From CAYMDD01 sp964409675 (GTDB lineage: Bacteria > Pseudomonadota > Alphaproteobacteria > Rickettsiales > SXRF01): 18,692 nucleotides of DNA. Both the position numbers and the translations under genes were made by a program. The stretch lies in contig CAYPEF010000033.1 of the NCBI GenBank assembly GCA_964409675.1, positions 1 through 18,692 on the forward strand. The letters are read 5' to 3'. Numbering within the stretch: the first letter of the stretch is position 1; every line of letters starts with the position of its first letter. Below are positions 7,587-15,948 of the stretch, piece by piece. The notes under the pieces are model-generated. The model saw nothing but the letters and a program-made list of their open reading frames with translations, did no database searches and was not told the DNA's origin.

Positions 7587-8944
7587 AATCCTGCATGAAA
7601 TCCATCCTGCTTTCGGCGGTGCTTGCATGCACCACGGCGTCCATCGCTTATGCCGAACAGCAGATATACCGGGTGGAAGTCAACAAGGGCCAGATGGTCA
7701 AGCTCAATAGCGTCGCCTCCTCGGTGCTGGTGGCAGACCCTACCATCGCCGACATTCAGGTGGTCAGCCCGCGCATGGTCTACCTACACGGCAAGAAAAT
7801 CGGTGAAACCTCGATCTACGCCATCGATTCCTCCGATAATACCGTGTTGGACGCCTCCGTGGAAGTGACGCACAACCTCACTCGCCTCAACCGTACCCTG
7901 AAAGAGCTGGTGCCGGATGCCGACGTGGAGCTAAAAAGCGTGGACGGCGGCCTGGTGATGAACGGATTCGTCGATACGCCGATGCAGTCCGATACAGTGA
8001 AAAATCTAGTGGGCGGATTCATCAGCAAGGATGAAAAACTGGTCAACATGATTAACACCGCCGGCACCGACCAGGTGACGCTACAGGTGAAAGTGGCCGA
8101 AGTCTCACGCAACGAGCTAAAGCGCTTCGGCATCCACATGGAAAACCTGCTCAACACCGGTAATTTCGTGTTCTCGCTGGCGCAGGGGCGCGACTTTCTG
8201 GAAGGTGGGCAGGTACTGCGCAACAATACCGACAGTAGTATTTACGCCGGCTATAACGGCGGCAAGCTGAATGTGCAAAGCGTGATTGACGCGCTGGAGA
8301 CGCAAGGGCTGGTATCCGTGCTGGCCGAGCCGTCGCTCACCACCACCTCCGGCAAAACGGCAAACTTCCTGGCGGGCGGCGAATACCCGATTCCGCTGGT
8401 GGACGGCAATGGCGGCGTATCAGTGGAATATAAGCCCTTCGGTATTAGCCTGAATTTCACACCGACGGTGCTTTCCAAGGACAAGATCAGCCTCTCCGTT
8501 GCCCCGGAGGTGAGCAATATCTCCTCGGTTAATTCGCTCACACTTGGCAACAATACCGCCTTCGTCATTCCCTCGATTCCAACGCGCCGCGCGCAGACCA
8601 CGGTGGAACTCGGCAGCGGCCAGACGTTCGCTATCGCGGGCCTGTTTAAAAACGACCGCTCCAACAACATCGACAAATTCCCCGGCCTCGGCGAAGTGCC
8701 GGTGCTTGGCGCGTTGTTCCGCTCGCAGGAATTCCAGAACGACCAGAGCGAGCTGGTCATTCTTGTTACCCCCTATCTCACCCGCCCGGTGCCGGAGAAA
8801 ATGGCCACCCCGCTGGACGGCTACACGCCGCCGGTGGACCTGGAGCGCATCCTGCAAGGAAAGCTCTATCATGAAGCCCCGGCCGCCGGTAATGCTGAAC
8901 CCGCTCCCGCCCTGCACGGCGACGGCGGCTTCATGCTGCAATAA
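7583..8944 (+). CDS. cpaC: Flp pilus outer-membrane secretin CpaC (RcpA)
   Basis: Forms the outer-membrane ring through which the Flp pilus leaves the cell. 453 residues. A signal peptide is visible, with likely cleavage after AYA at residue 24. The N-terminal pilus/secretin domain lies at about 28-100 (GQMVKLNSVASSVLVADPTIADIQV), followed by a BON-like domain at about 105-160 and the secretin core at about 235-400. The core holds LAEPSLTT, the VPVLGALFRSQEF stretch (372-384) and ELVILVTPYL (390-399), typical of type II/IV secretins. About 50 Pro/Ala-rich residues follow the core and probably lie in the periplasm. An excellent ribosome site (GGAGG, 6 nt spacing) sits inside the end of cpaB, and the ATG overlaps the cpaB stop. 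Confidence 0.96.
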   Translation: MKSCMKSILLSAVLACTTASIAYAEQQIYRVEVNKGQMVKLNSVASSVLVADPTIADIQVVSPRMVYLHGKKIGETSIYAIDSSDNTVLDASVEVTHNLTRLNRTLKELVPDADVELKSVDGGLVMNGFVDTPMQSDTVKNLVGGFISKDEKLVNMINTAGTDQVTLQVKVAEVSRNELKRFGIHMENLLNTGNFVFSLAQGRDFLEGGQVLRNNTDSSIYAGYNGGKLNVQSVIDALETQGLVSVLAEPSLTTTSGKTANFLAGGEYPIPLVDGNGGVSVEYKPFGISLNFTPTVLSKDKISLSVAPEVSNISSVNSLTLGNNTAFVIPSIPTRRAQTTVELGSGQTFAIAGLFKNDRSNNIDKFPGLGEVPVLGALFRSQEFQNDQSELVILVTPYLTRPVPEKMATPLDGYTPPVDLERILQGKLYHEAPAAGNAEPAPALHGDGGFMLQ

Positions 8945-8956
8945 GGAGACATTCGC

Positions 8957-9622
8957 ATGAAACGCACCCTTATCCTGATCAGCCTGCTGCCGCTTGCCGC
9001 CTGCAATCCGGCTACGGATTACAACGGCACTGACCCCGCTACCTACCTCTCCACACATGAGAAGGTCAGCCAGGTGGAAACGCTATATGCCACCTATAAT
9101 GTAAGCTTCACCGGCAGCACTCTTTCGATTGATGAAAAGGAACGGCTGCACGCCTTCCTGAACGATATCTCCGCCACCAACATCGACCATGTAACGGTAA
9201 GCTTCCGCACACGCGACAATGACCGCGCGAAGCACCTGCTGCGCCTGCTGCGCACCGAAGGCATGCCCAAAAGCGCCGTCAGCTTCACCACCGATAAAAA
9301 CATTCCCTCCTCCAGCGCGAAGCTGGACGTGGCCTACAGCATGGCGGTGCTGCCGAATTGTCCGGACTGGAGCAAATCCTCCACACATAATTACAGCAAT
9401 ACCATGCAGAGCAACATGGGTTGTGCTACTGCCGTTAATCTCGGCCTGATGGTCGCTGACCCGAAAGACCTTGAATCCGGCAGCGGCGACATCACTCCCA
9501 ACCCCGACCGCACGGCGATGGTGCTGGAGAAATACCGCACCGACCTCAATTTCGGCAGCACATCCAGCAGCAGTAACAGCAGCTCCGGCAGCAGTTCCAC
9601 ATCCTCTGCTACAAGCCAATAA
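8957..9622 (+). CDS. cpaD: Flp pilus assembly lipoprotein CpaD
   Basis: Outer-membrane lipoprotein that accompanies the CpaC secretin; 221 residues. A lipoprotein signal with lipobox LAAC places the modified cysteine at residue 16. The C-terminal half carries the CpaD family signature: NCPDWS, then NMGCATAVNLGLMVADPKDL and a PDRTAMVLEKYR segment. The last 20 or so residues are almost entirely serine with a few Thr, Gly and Asn (STSSSSNSSSGSSSTSS). This low-complexity tail is not part of the usual family core and is encoded by AGC/TCC-type repeats prone to slippage. AAGGAG 8 nt before the ATG supports the start, 12 bp after cpaC. Confidence 0.93.
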   Translation: MKRTLILISLLPLAACNPATDYNGTDPATYLSTHEKVSQVETLYATYNVSFTGSTLSIDEKERLHAFLNDISATNIDHVTVSFRTRDNDRAKHLLRLLRTEGMPKSAVSFTTDKNIPSSSAKLDVAYSMAVLPNCPDWSKSSTHNYSNTMQSNMGCATAVNLGLMVADPKDLESGSGDITPNPDRTAMVLEKYRTDLNFGSTSSSSNSSSGSSSTSSATSQ

Positions 9623-9630
9623 GGTACACC

Positions 9631-10848
9631 ATGGCATCCGGTTCCCCCTCTCATGTTCATTCCTATACCCCGTTTCTCGGCTTCGTATCCCAGGATGCGG
9701 ACCTTGAGGCGCTGAAAGCATTTGCAATAGCACAGGGCTGGACAGACGCATGCGTTCACAGCGGCAATATCGCCACTGCGGCGGAATTTTTAGCCAATCA
9801 TTCGTCGCCGCAAGTGCTGGTGGTGGAGCTTCCCTCCGCCGATGCTGCGCCCGGCCTGCTGGACAAGCTTGCCGACGTATGCGACCCCGGTACCAAGGTG
9901 ATCGCCACCGGCAAGATCAACGAATACAGCTTCTATTGCTGGCTGACCGATATCGGCATTTTCAGCTACCTGTTGCAGCCGCTGAGTGAAAGCTCATTGC
10001 AAAACGTCTGGCAGAAGGCAACCGCCCCCACCGGCCCGGTGGAGAAGAAAGCCAAGGAACCGGCGCGCATTTACGGTTTCATGGGCTCGCGCGGCGGCAG
10101 CGGCGCCAGCTCGGTAGCCATCCTGATGGCAGCGATTTTAGCGGAGCAGGGAAATAAAAAAATTGCGCTGGTGGACCTCGATCCGCAGGATGGCAGCATC
10201 TCGCTGTTCCTTGACCTGGAGCCCAGCCGTGGCCTGCGCGAAGCGCTGGAGAAACCCGACCGCATCGACTCGCTGTTCCTTGACCGCGTGATGGTGAAAA
10301 CCGGCAAGGGCCTGCACGTGCTCAGCACCGAGGATGCCTATAGCGAGCAGGTGCATTATCACGACCACGCCGCCGAAACCCTGATTCAGACACTCAAGGA
10401 AAAGTTCGACGTCGTCCTGCTGGACCTGCCCAAGGGCTTCAGCACCTTCTCCCGCAACGCCGTGAAGCAGTGCGAATCCGTTTTTGTGGTATGCGAACCT
10501 ACCTTGCAATCCCTACGCGACGCCATGCGCCTAAACGACCTGTTCCGCGATGCGCTGAAAATCAAGCCGCCGCGCTTTATCGTCAACCGTATCGGCATGG
10601 CGCCGAAATTCGAGATCGGCATGGCTGAATTCGAAAAGGGCCTCGGCGCGAAAGCCGAATGCCAGCTTCCTTTCTCCCCCGACATATTCATGCAGATGGG
10701 CCCGGACATCCCGGCGCTGAAAAACGCTGCCGCCCCCGCCGTGAAAGCGCTGCGCCAGCTTGCCGACACTATTCTTCCTTCCGCCGAAGCGGACGCTGAA
10801 GACGCGCCGAAGAAAAAAGCGCTGCCGAACTTTTTCAAGAAAAAATAA
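9631..10848 (+). CDS. cpaE: Pilus assembly/localisation ATPase-like protein CpaE (TadZ)
   Basis: A MinD/ParA-superfamily protein that places the Tad pilus machine, commonly at the pole; 405 residues, cytoplasmic. The N-terminal 130 residues resemble a receiver-like fold without the Asp triad, as known for CpaE/TadZ. The ParA-like domain begins near residue 146. The deviant Walker A reads GSRGGSGASS (152-161), so both the signature lysine and the P-loop lysine are replaced (Arg154, Ala159). ALVDLDPQDGS (179-189) matches the following motif and DVVLLDLPKG the later one. The C-terminus is Lys-rich (KKKALPNFFKKK), a possible membrane-contact tail. AAGG 6 nt before the ATG supports the start, 8 bp after cpaD; cpaF follows after 3 bp. 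Nucleotide binding may be weak or structural only. Confidence 0.93.
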   Translation: MASGSPSHVHSYTPFLGFVSQDADLEALKAFAIAQGWTDACVHSGNIATAAEFLANHSSPQVLVVELPSADAAPGLLDKLADVCDPGTKVIATGKINEYSFYCWLTDIGIFSYLLQPLSESSLQNVWQKATAPTGPVEKKAKEPARIYGFMGSRGGSGASSVAILMAAILAEQGNKKIALVDLDPQDGSISLFLDLEPSRGLREALEKPDRIDSLFLDRVMVKTGKGLHVLSTEDAYSEQVHYHDHAAETLIQTLKEKFDVVLLDLPKGFSTFSRNAVKQCESVFVVCEPTLQSLRDAMRLNDLFRDALKIKPPRFIVNRIGMAPKFEIGMAEFEKGLGAKAECQLPFSPDIFMQMGPDIPALKNAAAPAVKALRQLADTILPSAEADAEDAPKKKALPNFFKKK

Positions 10849-10851
10849 TCC

Positions 10852-12303
10852 ATGTTCGGACGTCGCGGCACATCAGAATCCCCCCTTTCCCCGCCCCCGG
10901 CCGTCAGCGACGCGCCGCCTCCGGCTGCAGTTGCACCTGCGCCGCATGCCGCATCCGCCGAGCCTGCCAAAAAAAACGCCGATGCTATTTTAGCCGAACC
11001 CACCGAAGCGGTGAAACCGCTGCAGGTGCTACCACCGGTCAGCGCCGAGCTGGTGGCCACGAAAGAAAAAATCTATGCCCTGCTGATGGAGCAGATCGAC
11101 ATCAGCACTTCCTCGCGCCTGCCGCGCGACGAGTTGAAGCGCCAGATCATCGAGCTGATCGGTGAAATCGTCATCGAGCAGAAACTGCTGCTCAGCCAGG
11201 CCGAGCAGCAACTGCTCGCCAACCAGATCGTCGATGATATGCTGGGCTTCGGACCTTTAGAGCCGCTCCTGCGCGACGACGCCGTCACCGACATCATGGT
11301 CAACGGCCCATATCAGATTTACGTGGAACGCAAGGGCAAGCTGGATTTAACGGATGTGAAATTCCGCGACAACCAGCACGTGATGGCCATAGCCACCCGC
11401 ATCGTCACCGCCGTGGGCCGGCGCATCGACGAATCAAGCCCCATTTGCGACGCGCGTCTGCCGGACGGCTCGCGCGTGAACGTGATCGCGCAGCCCTGCG
11501 CCATTCGCGGCACATCTATCTCCATCCGTAAATTCTCGCAGAAAAAAATCACCATCGACACGATGGTGCCGAACAACGTCTCCGAGAACATGGCGAAGCT
11601 GCTTAAAATCTGCGGGCGTATCCGCCTGAACATTATTGTCTCCGGCGGTACCGGCTCCGGCAAAACCACCATGCTGAATGCACTTTCGCGCATGATCGAC
11701 CACGGCGAGCGCATCGTCACCATCGAGGACGCGGCGGAATTGCAGCTGCAGCAGCCGCATGTGGTGCCGCTGGAAACACGCCATAAGAATTTAGAGGGCG
11801 AAGGTGAAATCACCATGCGCGATCTGGTGAAGAACGCCCTGCGTATGCGCCCCGACCGCATCATCCTCGGCGAAGTACGTAGTGGCGAGGCATTCGATTT
11901 GCTGCAGGCGATGAACACCGGCCATGACGGCTCCATGGGCACGCTGCACGCCAATAACCCGCGCGAGGCGCTCACCCGTTTAGAGAACATGATCGGCATG
12001 GCGGGCATCAACCTGCCCAGCAAAGCCGTGCGCACGCAGATCGCCAGCGCCGTGCAGCTGATTGTGCAGATGCAGCGCATGCGCGACGGTGTGCGCCGCT
12101 GCACGCACGTAACGGAAGTGGTCGGCATGGAAGGCGACGTGATCGTGACGCAAGACCTGATCACCTTTGAATTTGAGGGCGAGGATGAAAACGGCAAGCT
12201 GGTCGGCAACTTCAAATCCTCCGGCATCCGCCCCAAATCCATGCTGCAAGCCGCTTATTTCGGCTTGGATCAGGCATTGCTGGAGGCAATGACGGCAACA
12301 TGA
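10852..12303 (+). CDS. cpaF: Tad/Flp pilus assembly ATPase CpaF (TadA)
   Basis: Hexameric type II/IV secretion ATPase at the cytoplasmic face that powers pilus assembly; 483 residues. Residues 10-60 are a Pro/Ala-rich, probably unstructured leader. The N-terminal domain (about 65-250) includes LGFGPLEPLLRDD and DIMVNGPYQIYVERKGK, highly typical of CpaF. Walker A is SGGTGSGKTT (264-273), the Asp box is TIEDAAELQ (290-298), Walker B is RIILGEVR (336-343) and the His box GSMGTLHANNP (360-370). All catalytic elements are present. The stop overlaps the tadB start (ATGA), so the motor and its platform are translationally coupled. I saw no good ribosome site before the ATG; coupling to cpaE, 3 bp upstream, probably supplies ribosomes. 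Confidence 0.97.
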   Translation: MFGRRGTSESPLSPPPAVSDAPPPAAVAPAPHAASAEPAKKNADAILAEPTEAVKPLQVLPPVSAELVATKEKIYALLMEQIDISTSSRLPRDELKRQIIELIGEIVIEQKLLLSQAEQQLLANQIVDDMLGFGPLEPLLRDDAVTDIMVNGPYQIYVERKGKLDLTDVKFRDNQHVMAIATRIVTAVGRRIDESSPICDARLPDGSRVNVIAQPCAIRGTSISIRKFSQKKITIDTMVPNNVSENMAKLLKICGRIRLNIIVSGGTGSGKTTMLNALSRMIDHGERIVTIEDAAELQLQQPHVVPLETRHKNLEGEGEITMRDLVKNALRMRPDRIILGEVRSGEAFDLLQAMNTGHDGSMGTLHANNPREALTRLENMIGMAGINLPSKAVRTQIASAVQLIVQMQRMRDGVRRCTHVTEVVGMEGDVIVTQDLITFEFEGEDENGKLVGNFKSSGIRPKSMLQAAYFGLDQALLEAMTAT

Positions 12304-13283
12304 TGGGGCTTACCTTAAATGACCTGGTTCTCTTTGGCGGAATCGCGACGGTGCTGGTGCTTCTGGTATTCGCCTTTTCCGGAAATTCCTACCGCACACA
12401 GTTAAATAAACGCGCTACTAAGCTCAAAAGCCGGCGCACCACCGTTCCGAAAACCACGCAGGACATGCTCTCCCTGCGCCGGCAAGGGCAGCAGAAGCAA
12501 TCGCGCCTGATTGAGCTGCTGATGCACCCGCTGCCGAATTTCGAGAAGCTCGGCAATCGCCTGACCGGCGCTGGCAGTAAGATCAGCGCCAAGCAGTTCC
12601 TGCTGCGCAGCATCATCTTTATCCTGCTCTGCGGCGCGGCGGCGCTTTTGCTCAAGAAAAATCCCGTGATTGGCCTCTGCATCGGCATCGTGATCGGCCT
12701 CTGGCTGCCGATGAAAATGCTTTCTTTCAAAATCAACAAGCAGCAGCGCAAATTTCTTCAATTATTCCCCGACGGCATCGACCTGATCGTGCGCGGTTTA
12801 CGCTCCGGCCTGCCGGTCAGCGAATCCATCAACCTGGTGGCCAATGAAGTGCCGGACCCGGTGGGCTCCACCTTCAAGCACGTAGCCGACACCATGCGCC
12901 TGGGCGTACCCATGGACAAGGCGCTGCAGGAGATGGCGAAGAAGCTCGGCAATACCGAGTTTAATTTCTTTACCACCAGCATTATCCTCCAGCGCGAAAC
13001 AGGCGGCAATCTGTCGGAGATTCTGAACAACCTCTCCGAGGTCATCCGCAAGCGTTACATGATGCGCATGAAGATCAAGGCCATGACGTCGGAAGCGCGC
13101 GCCTCCTCCATCATCATCGGCGCGCTGCCGTTCGTGGTGATCGGGGCGGTGATGGTGTTCAGCCCCGGCTATATCAACGTACTGGTGAACGACTACCGCG
13201 GCAATATCGCCGCCGGCGTGGCGGCGGGCATGCTGATCACCGGCGTGTGGATCATGAACCGCATGGCCAAGTTCGAGATATAG
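12300..13283 (+). CDS. tadB: Tad pilus inner-membrane platform protein TadB
   Basis: Inner-membrane platform subunit of the Tad pilus, partner of TadC and CpaF; 327 residues, of usual length. Hydrophobic segments lie at about 5-25, a paired block at about 100-142 (FLLRSIIFILLCGAAALLL and IGLCIGIVIGLWLP), and two near the C-terminus (about 262-283 and 298-318). The type II secretion F domain covers about 155-275: LFPDGIDLIVRGLRSGLPV, then a cytoplasmic helical part ending in FFTTSIILQRETGGNLSEIL, the classic GspF-like signature. Start: the first of two consecutive ATGs overlaps the cpaF stop; the second ATG (12303) is equally possible. tadC begins 1 bp after the stop. Confidence 0.95.
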   Translation: MMGLTLNDLVLFGGIATVLVLLVFAFSGNSYRTQLNKRATKLKSRRTTVPKTTQDMLSLRRQGQQKQSRLIELLMHPLPNFEKLGNRLTGAGSKISAKQFLLRSIIFILLCGAAALLLKKNPVIGLCIGIVIGLWLPMKMLSFKINKQQRKFLQLFPDGIDLIVRGLRSGLPVSESINLVANEVPDPVGSTFKHVADTMRLGVPMDKALQEMAKKLGNTEFNFFTTSIILQRETGGNLSEILNNLSEVIRKRYMMRMKIKAMTSEARASSIIIGALPFVVIGAVMVFSPGYINVLVNDYRGNIAAGVAAGMLITGVWIMNRMAKFEI

Positions 13284-13284
13284 C

Positions 13285-14274
13285 ATGTACGAAGGCCAGC
13301 CGCTTACCCTGCAACAGATACTCCCCGCCGGCATGAGCGCGGATACGTTCTTTGCAACCCTGGCCGGGATTGCGGCCTTCTTAAGCGTTTTCGCCGTCGG
13401 CAATATGCTGATGGAGCGCGATACCAGCGGCAGCCGCGTAAAAGCCCTGCAGGAACGCCGGGCGCAGCTGCAAAACCAGGTAACCGGGCCCAAGCGCCGC
13501 AAGCGCAATCCGGAAACGCCGGTGCACTGGATGCGCACGGTGGTAAAACGCTTCCGCCTGCTCAAAAACTCGCAGATTCACCAGATTGAAGACCGGATGA
13601 TCGAAGCGGGATGGCGCAGCAAGGATGCGCTGATCATTTTCGCCTTCTTCACGCTGGTGACGCCGGTTGCATTCGGCATAGTCGGACTGGTGCTGATGCA
13701 GATGCATATCTGGGGCACCACGGACACCAGGATGATGGCGAACTACGCCACGCCGATCGCGCTCATCTATATCGGCCTGAAACTCCCGGCCATCGTAGTC
13801 GGCCGCAAGCGCAAGAAGCGCTATATCCGCGTGCAGCGCGCGCTGGCCGATACGCTCGATTTGATGACCATCTGCGCCGAGGCGGGCTTAAGCCTCGCCG
13901 CCTCGCTGGACCGCGTTTCGCGCGAGCTTGGCATCGCCTATCCGGAAATGTCGGAGGAGCTCAGCATTACCTCGCTGGAGCTCGGTTTCCTGCCAGAACG
14001 CAACCAGGCGCTGATGAACCTCTCCAAGCGCGTAAAGCTCACCGAAATCCGTGGCATAGTGAGCGTGCTGATTCAAACCGAGAAATACGGCACGCCGATT
14101 GCGCAGGCGCTGCGCGTGCTCTCCGCCGAATTCCGCGAACAGCGCATGCTGCGCGCCGAAAACAAGGCCGCACGCCTGCCCGCCATCATGACCATCCCGA
14201 TGATCCTGTTCATCCTGCCGACGCTGTTCATCATCATCATCACCCCGGCCATCCTGCGCATCAGCTCCATGTAG
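13285..14274 (+). CDS. tadC: Tad pilus inner-membrane platform protein TadC
   Basis: Second inner-membrane platform subunit; 329 residues. A hydrophobic segment near 23-43 is followed by a basic cytoplasmic loop, a membrane pair at about 110-135 and 150-173, the GspF-like domain with ALADTLDLMTICAEAGLSL and IRGIVSVLIQTEKYGTPIAQAL, and a C-terminal hydrophobic helix (about 300-325, IMTIPMILFILPTLFIIII). This arrangement and the position after tadB identify it. Start ATG 13285 lies 1 bp after the tadB stop with no separate ribosome site, so translation probably couples to tadB. It ends the plus-strand operon and converges on tadD with a 6-bp gap; no terminator hairpin is visible. Confidence 0.94.
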   Translation: MYEGQPLTLQQILPAGMSADTFFATLAGIAAFLSVFAVGNMLMERDTSGSRVKALQERRAQLQNQVTGPKRRKRNPETPVHWMRTVVKRFRLLKNSQIHQIEDRMIEAGWRSKDALIIFAFFTLVTPVAFGIVGLVLMQMHIWGTTDTRMMANYATPIALIYIGLKLPAIVVGRKRKKRYIRVQRALADTLDLMTICAEAGLSLAASLDRVSRELGIAYPEMSEELSITSLELGFLPERNQALMNLSKRVKLTEIRGIVSVLIQTEKYGTPIAQALRVLSAEFREQRMLRAENKAARLPAIMTIPMILFILPTLFIIIITPAILRISSM

Positions 14275-14280
14275 GCGGCG

Positions 14281-15255
14281 TCAGGGCTGCGCGTGGTTGC
14301 GCTGCAGGATAACGGCACCTTCCGGAATATCCTGAACCGTAGCGCCCGCTGAGGGCGCCGCCTCTTCAGGCAGCGGAGCGGCAGCTTCAGAAGGTTGCAC
14401 CGCCTCAGGGGTAATAATAAATTCCACGGATTCCACCACCTCCGCCACCGGAGCGGATTGTACGGCGGGAGCGTGTTCCTGCAGCGCGCGTGAATAATAG
14501 GTATAGAATTTCAGGTTCTCCTGCGCCTGCTCCGCCGGCAGGTCTTTGGATGCATATTCCAGGGCCTTGACGCTATCGCCTTTCAGCCCATAGGCGAGCG
14601 CCAGGTTCTGGCGGATCGTGGGAGTGGCGCTGCGCGAGGAAACCAAGCCCTGCAGCAGGCTGATTGCTTCCTCATAGCGCTTGTCTAGAATCAGTGACAG
14701 GGCAAGGTTATTTTGCAAGGCAGGCGAAGCGGGTGCGATGCTCAGGCCTTTTCGGTAAGAAGCCTGCGCTTCCGTATGGCGCTCCAGCAGATCCAGCGCC
14801 ACGCCTCTGGCATTAAACAGCGCGGGATCCTCCGGCGTATGTGCAAGCGCTTTTTCCAGCAGCGGCAGGGCTTCCGCCGTCTTGTTGGCAGCTACAAGCG
14901 CATAGCCAAGCTCGGCCTGCACACGCGCGTCCTCAGGGAATCGGGCCTGCGCATCGCGCAGAATCTGCAGTGCGTTGTCATGCTGCTTCTGCTGACGATA
15001 GAGTGAGGCTAACGACAGGTAGGCCTGCGGCGAATCCTTGGATTGCGCGATGGCCTGGCGGTACAGCTCGGCGGCGGCTTCCGTATTGCCGGAGGCGCGG
15101 GTGGAATCGCCCAGCCGGATCAGCTGCTCCGCCTTGCCTGCGGCGGCATCCAGCGGCGATTTGTCCGAAAGCTTCTGCGCCGCCGGGGTGCAGGCGGCCA
15201 ACAGGCACAGCATAAGCACCGGCAGGGAAGGAACGCTTGTATGATGTTTTTCCAT
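14281..15255 (-). CDS. tadD: TPR lipoprotein of the pilus locus (TadD-like)
   Basis: A lipoprotein made of tetratricopeptide repeats, the usual make-up of TadD, which is needed for Tad pilus assembly and is thought to help the secretin. The signal peptide ends in a LAAC lipobox (Cys22 from the chosen start). At least five TPR units follow at about 40-255 (for example AAELYRQAIAQSKDSPQAYLSLASLYRQ). The C-terminal 55 residues are Pro/Glu/Ala-rich and probably disordered. I chose the ATG at 15255 because GGGG lies 6 nt upstream; an in-frame ATG at 15267 has no ribosome site. The gene faces tadC, opposite to the operon, so it has its own promoter in 15256-15447. The TadD name rests on architecture and position, since TPR lipoproteins are common. 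Confidence 0.83.
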   Translation of the reverse strand: MEKHHTSVPSLPVLMLCLLAACTPAAQKLSDKSPLDAAAGKAEQLIRLGDSTRASGNTEAAAELYRQAIAQSKDSPQAYLSLASLYRQQKQHDNALQILRDAQARFPEDARVQAELGYALVAANKTAEALPLLEKALAHTPEDPALFNARGVALDLLERHTEAQASYRKGLSIAPASPALQNNLALSLILDKRYEEAISLLQGLVSSRSATPTIRQNLALAYGLKGDSVKALEYASKDLPAEQAQENLKFYTYYSRALQEHAPAVQSAPVAEVVESVEFIITPEAVQPSEAAAPLPEEAAPSAGATVQDIPEGAVILQRNHAQP

Positions 15256-15447
15256 ATGCCGCCCCATTTTGCTACACGCGCCGCACGGCGTTCATGCATG
15301 CATTTAATACCGATTCATCCGTGCGAATTTATACGCACTTTATATTTTTGGGTGTAGAGTGCAACAACGCAATATCTTTCGTTAATTTAACGTTTAATCA
15401 ATGTTTGATTGCCATACTCCGGAAGTCCAATGCAACAAAGGTTAGTT
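15256..15447. promoter_or_regulatory. Divergent promoter region, tadD and receiver-domain regulator
   Basis: A 192-bp AT-rich spacer between two divergent genes. It contains an inverted repeat CGTTAA-T-TTAACG (15380-15392), followed at once by a third TTAA (15394-15397), and a short dyad GTGCG-N8-CGCAC (15321-15338). The TTAA groups are spaced by 8, not 7, bases, so they miss the strict CtrA pattern. A GATTC (GANTC) occurs at 15312-15316. No clear sigma-70 hexamer pair could be chosen. Confidence 0.45.
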
Positions 15448-15870
15448 ATGCCGAACGGACTTCCTCGCGCCCTGATGCGCAACTGCCGCATCCTGATTGT
15501 GGATGACGTGGAAGTGAACCGCAAGATACTGCGCGCCATGTACATGGCCAGCGGGTTCGTGCGGCTGGAGGAAGCAGAAAGCGGCGAAGCGGCGCTGGAG
15601 CGCGTGCGCACCTGGCGGCCGCATTTGATACTGCTTGACCTGATGATGCCCGGTATCGACGGCATCGAGGTCTGCCAGCGCATGCGCGAAATGACGCTCG
15701 ACCCCCGCCCCATCATCATCGCGCAGACGGTGCTGACGGATCTGGAGCACCGCTCCCGCCTGCTGCAGGCCGGCGGTAATGATTTCATGAACAAACCCAT
15801 CGACCAGGACGAGCTGATCGAGCGCTCCTTCCTGCACCTGGAGAAAAACGGCTATTGCGAGGAAGATTGA
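15448..15870 (+). CDS. Stand-alone receiver-domain response regulator
   Basis: A 140-residue protein consisting of one CheY-like receiver domain with no output domain. Acidic Asp19/Asp20 lie in ILIVDD, the phosphoacceptor is Asp64 in LILLDLMMPGIDG, the switch Thr is Thr94, and the conserved lysine is Lys116 in NKPID, so it should be phosphorylated normally. Such proteins relay phosphate or bind a partner, as DivK, CpdR and CheY do; this one cannot be matched to any of them with confidence. Start: ATG 15448 follows AAAGG at good spacing; an ATG at 15430 behind GGAAG is the alternative. It is divergent from tadD and precedes the YihY-family gene by 78 bp. Its place inside the pilus region suggests, but does not prove, a link to pilus control. 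Confidence 0.88.
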   Translation: MPNGLPRALMRNCRILIVDDVEVNRKILRAMYMASGFVRLEEAESGEAALERVRTWRPHLILLDLMMPGIDGIEVCQRMREMTLDPRPIIIAQTVLTDLEHRSRLLQAGGNDFMNKPIDQDELIERSFLHLEKNGYCEED

Positions 15871-15948
15871 ATATTTTCTCCTGCGCTGTTGCTTGTTGCG
15901 CGTTACATACTTACATTCCGGGATAGTTAGCTGCTTTAGGGTAAGCGC

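Noticed and set aside
7583..7654. CpaC as a lipoprotein because of VLAC at residues 13-16
   Set aside because: The residues before the Cys fit a lipobox poorly, and a clear AYA cleavage site follows at residue 24.
11319..12242. A 307-residue open frame opposite to cpaF
   Set aside because: It overlaps all catalytic motifs of CpaF and has low-complexity shadow composition.
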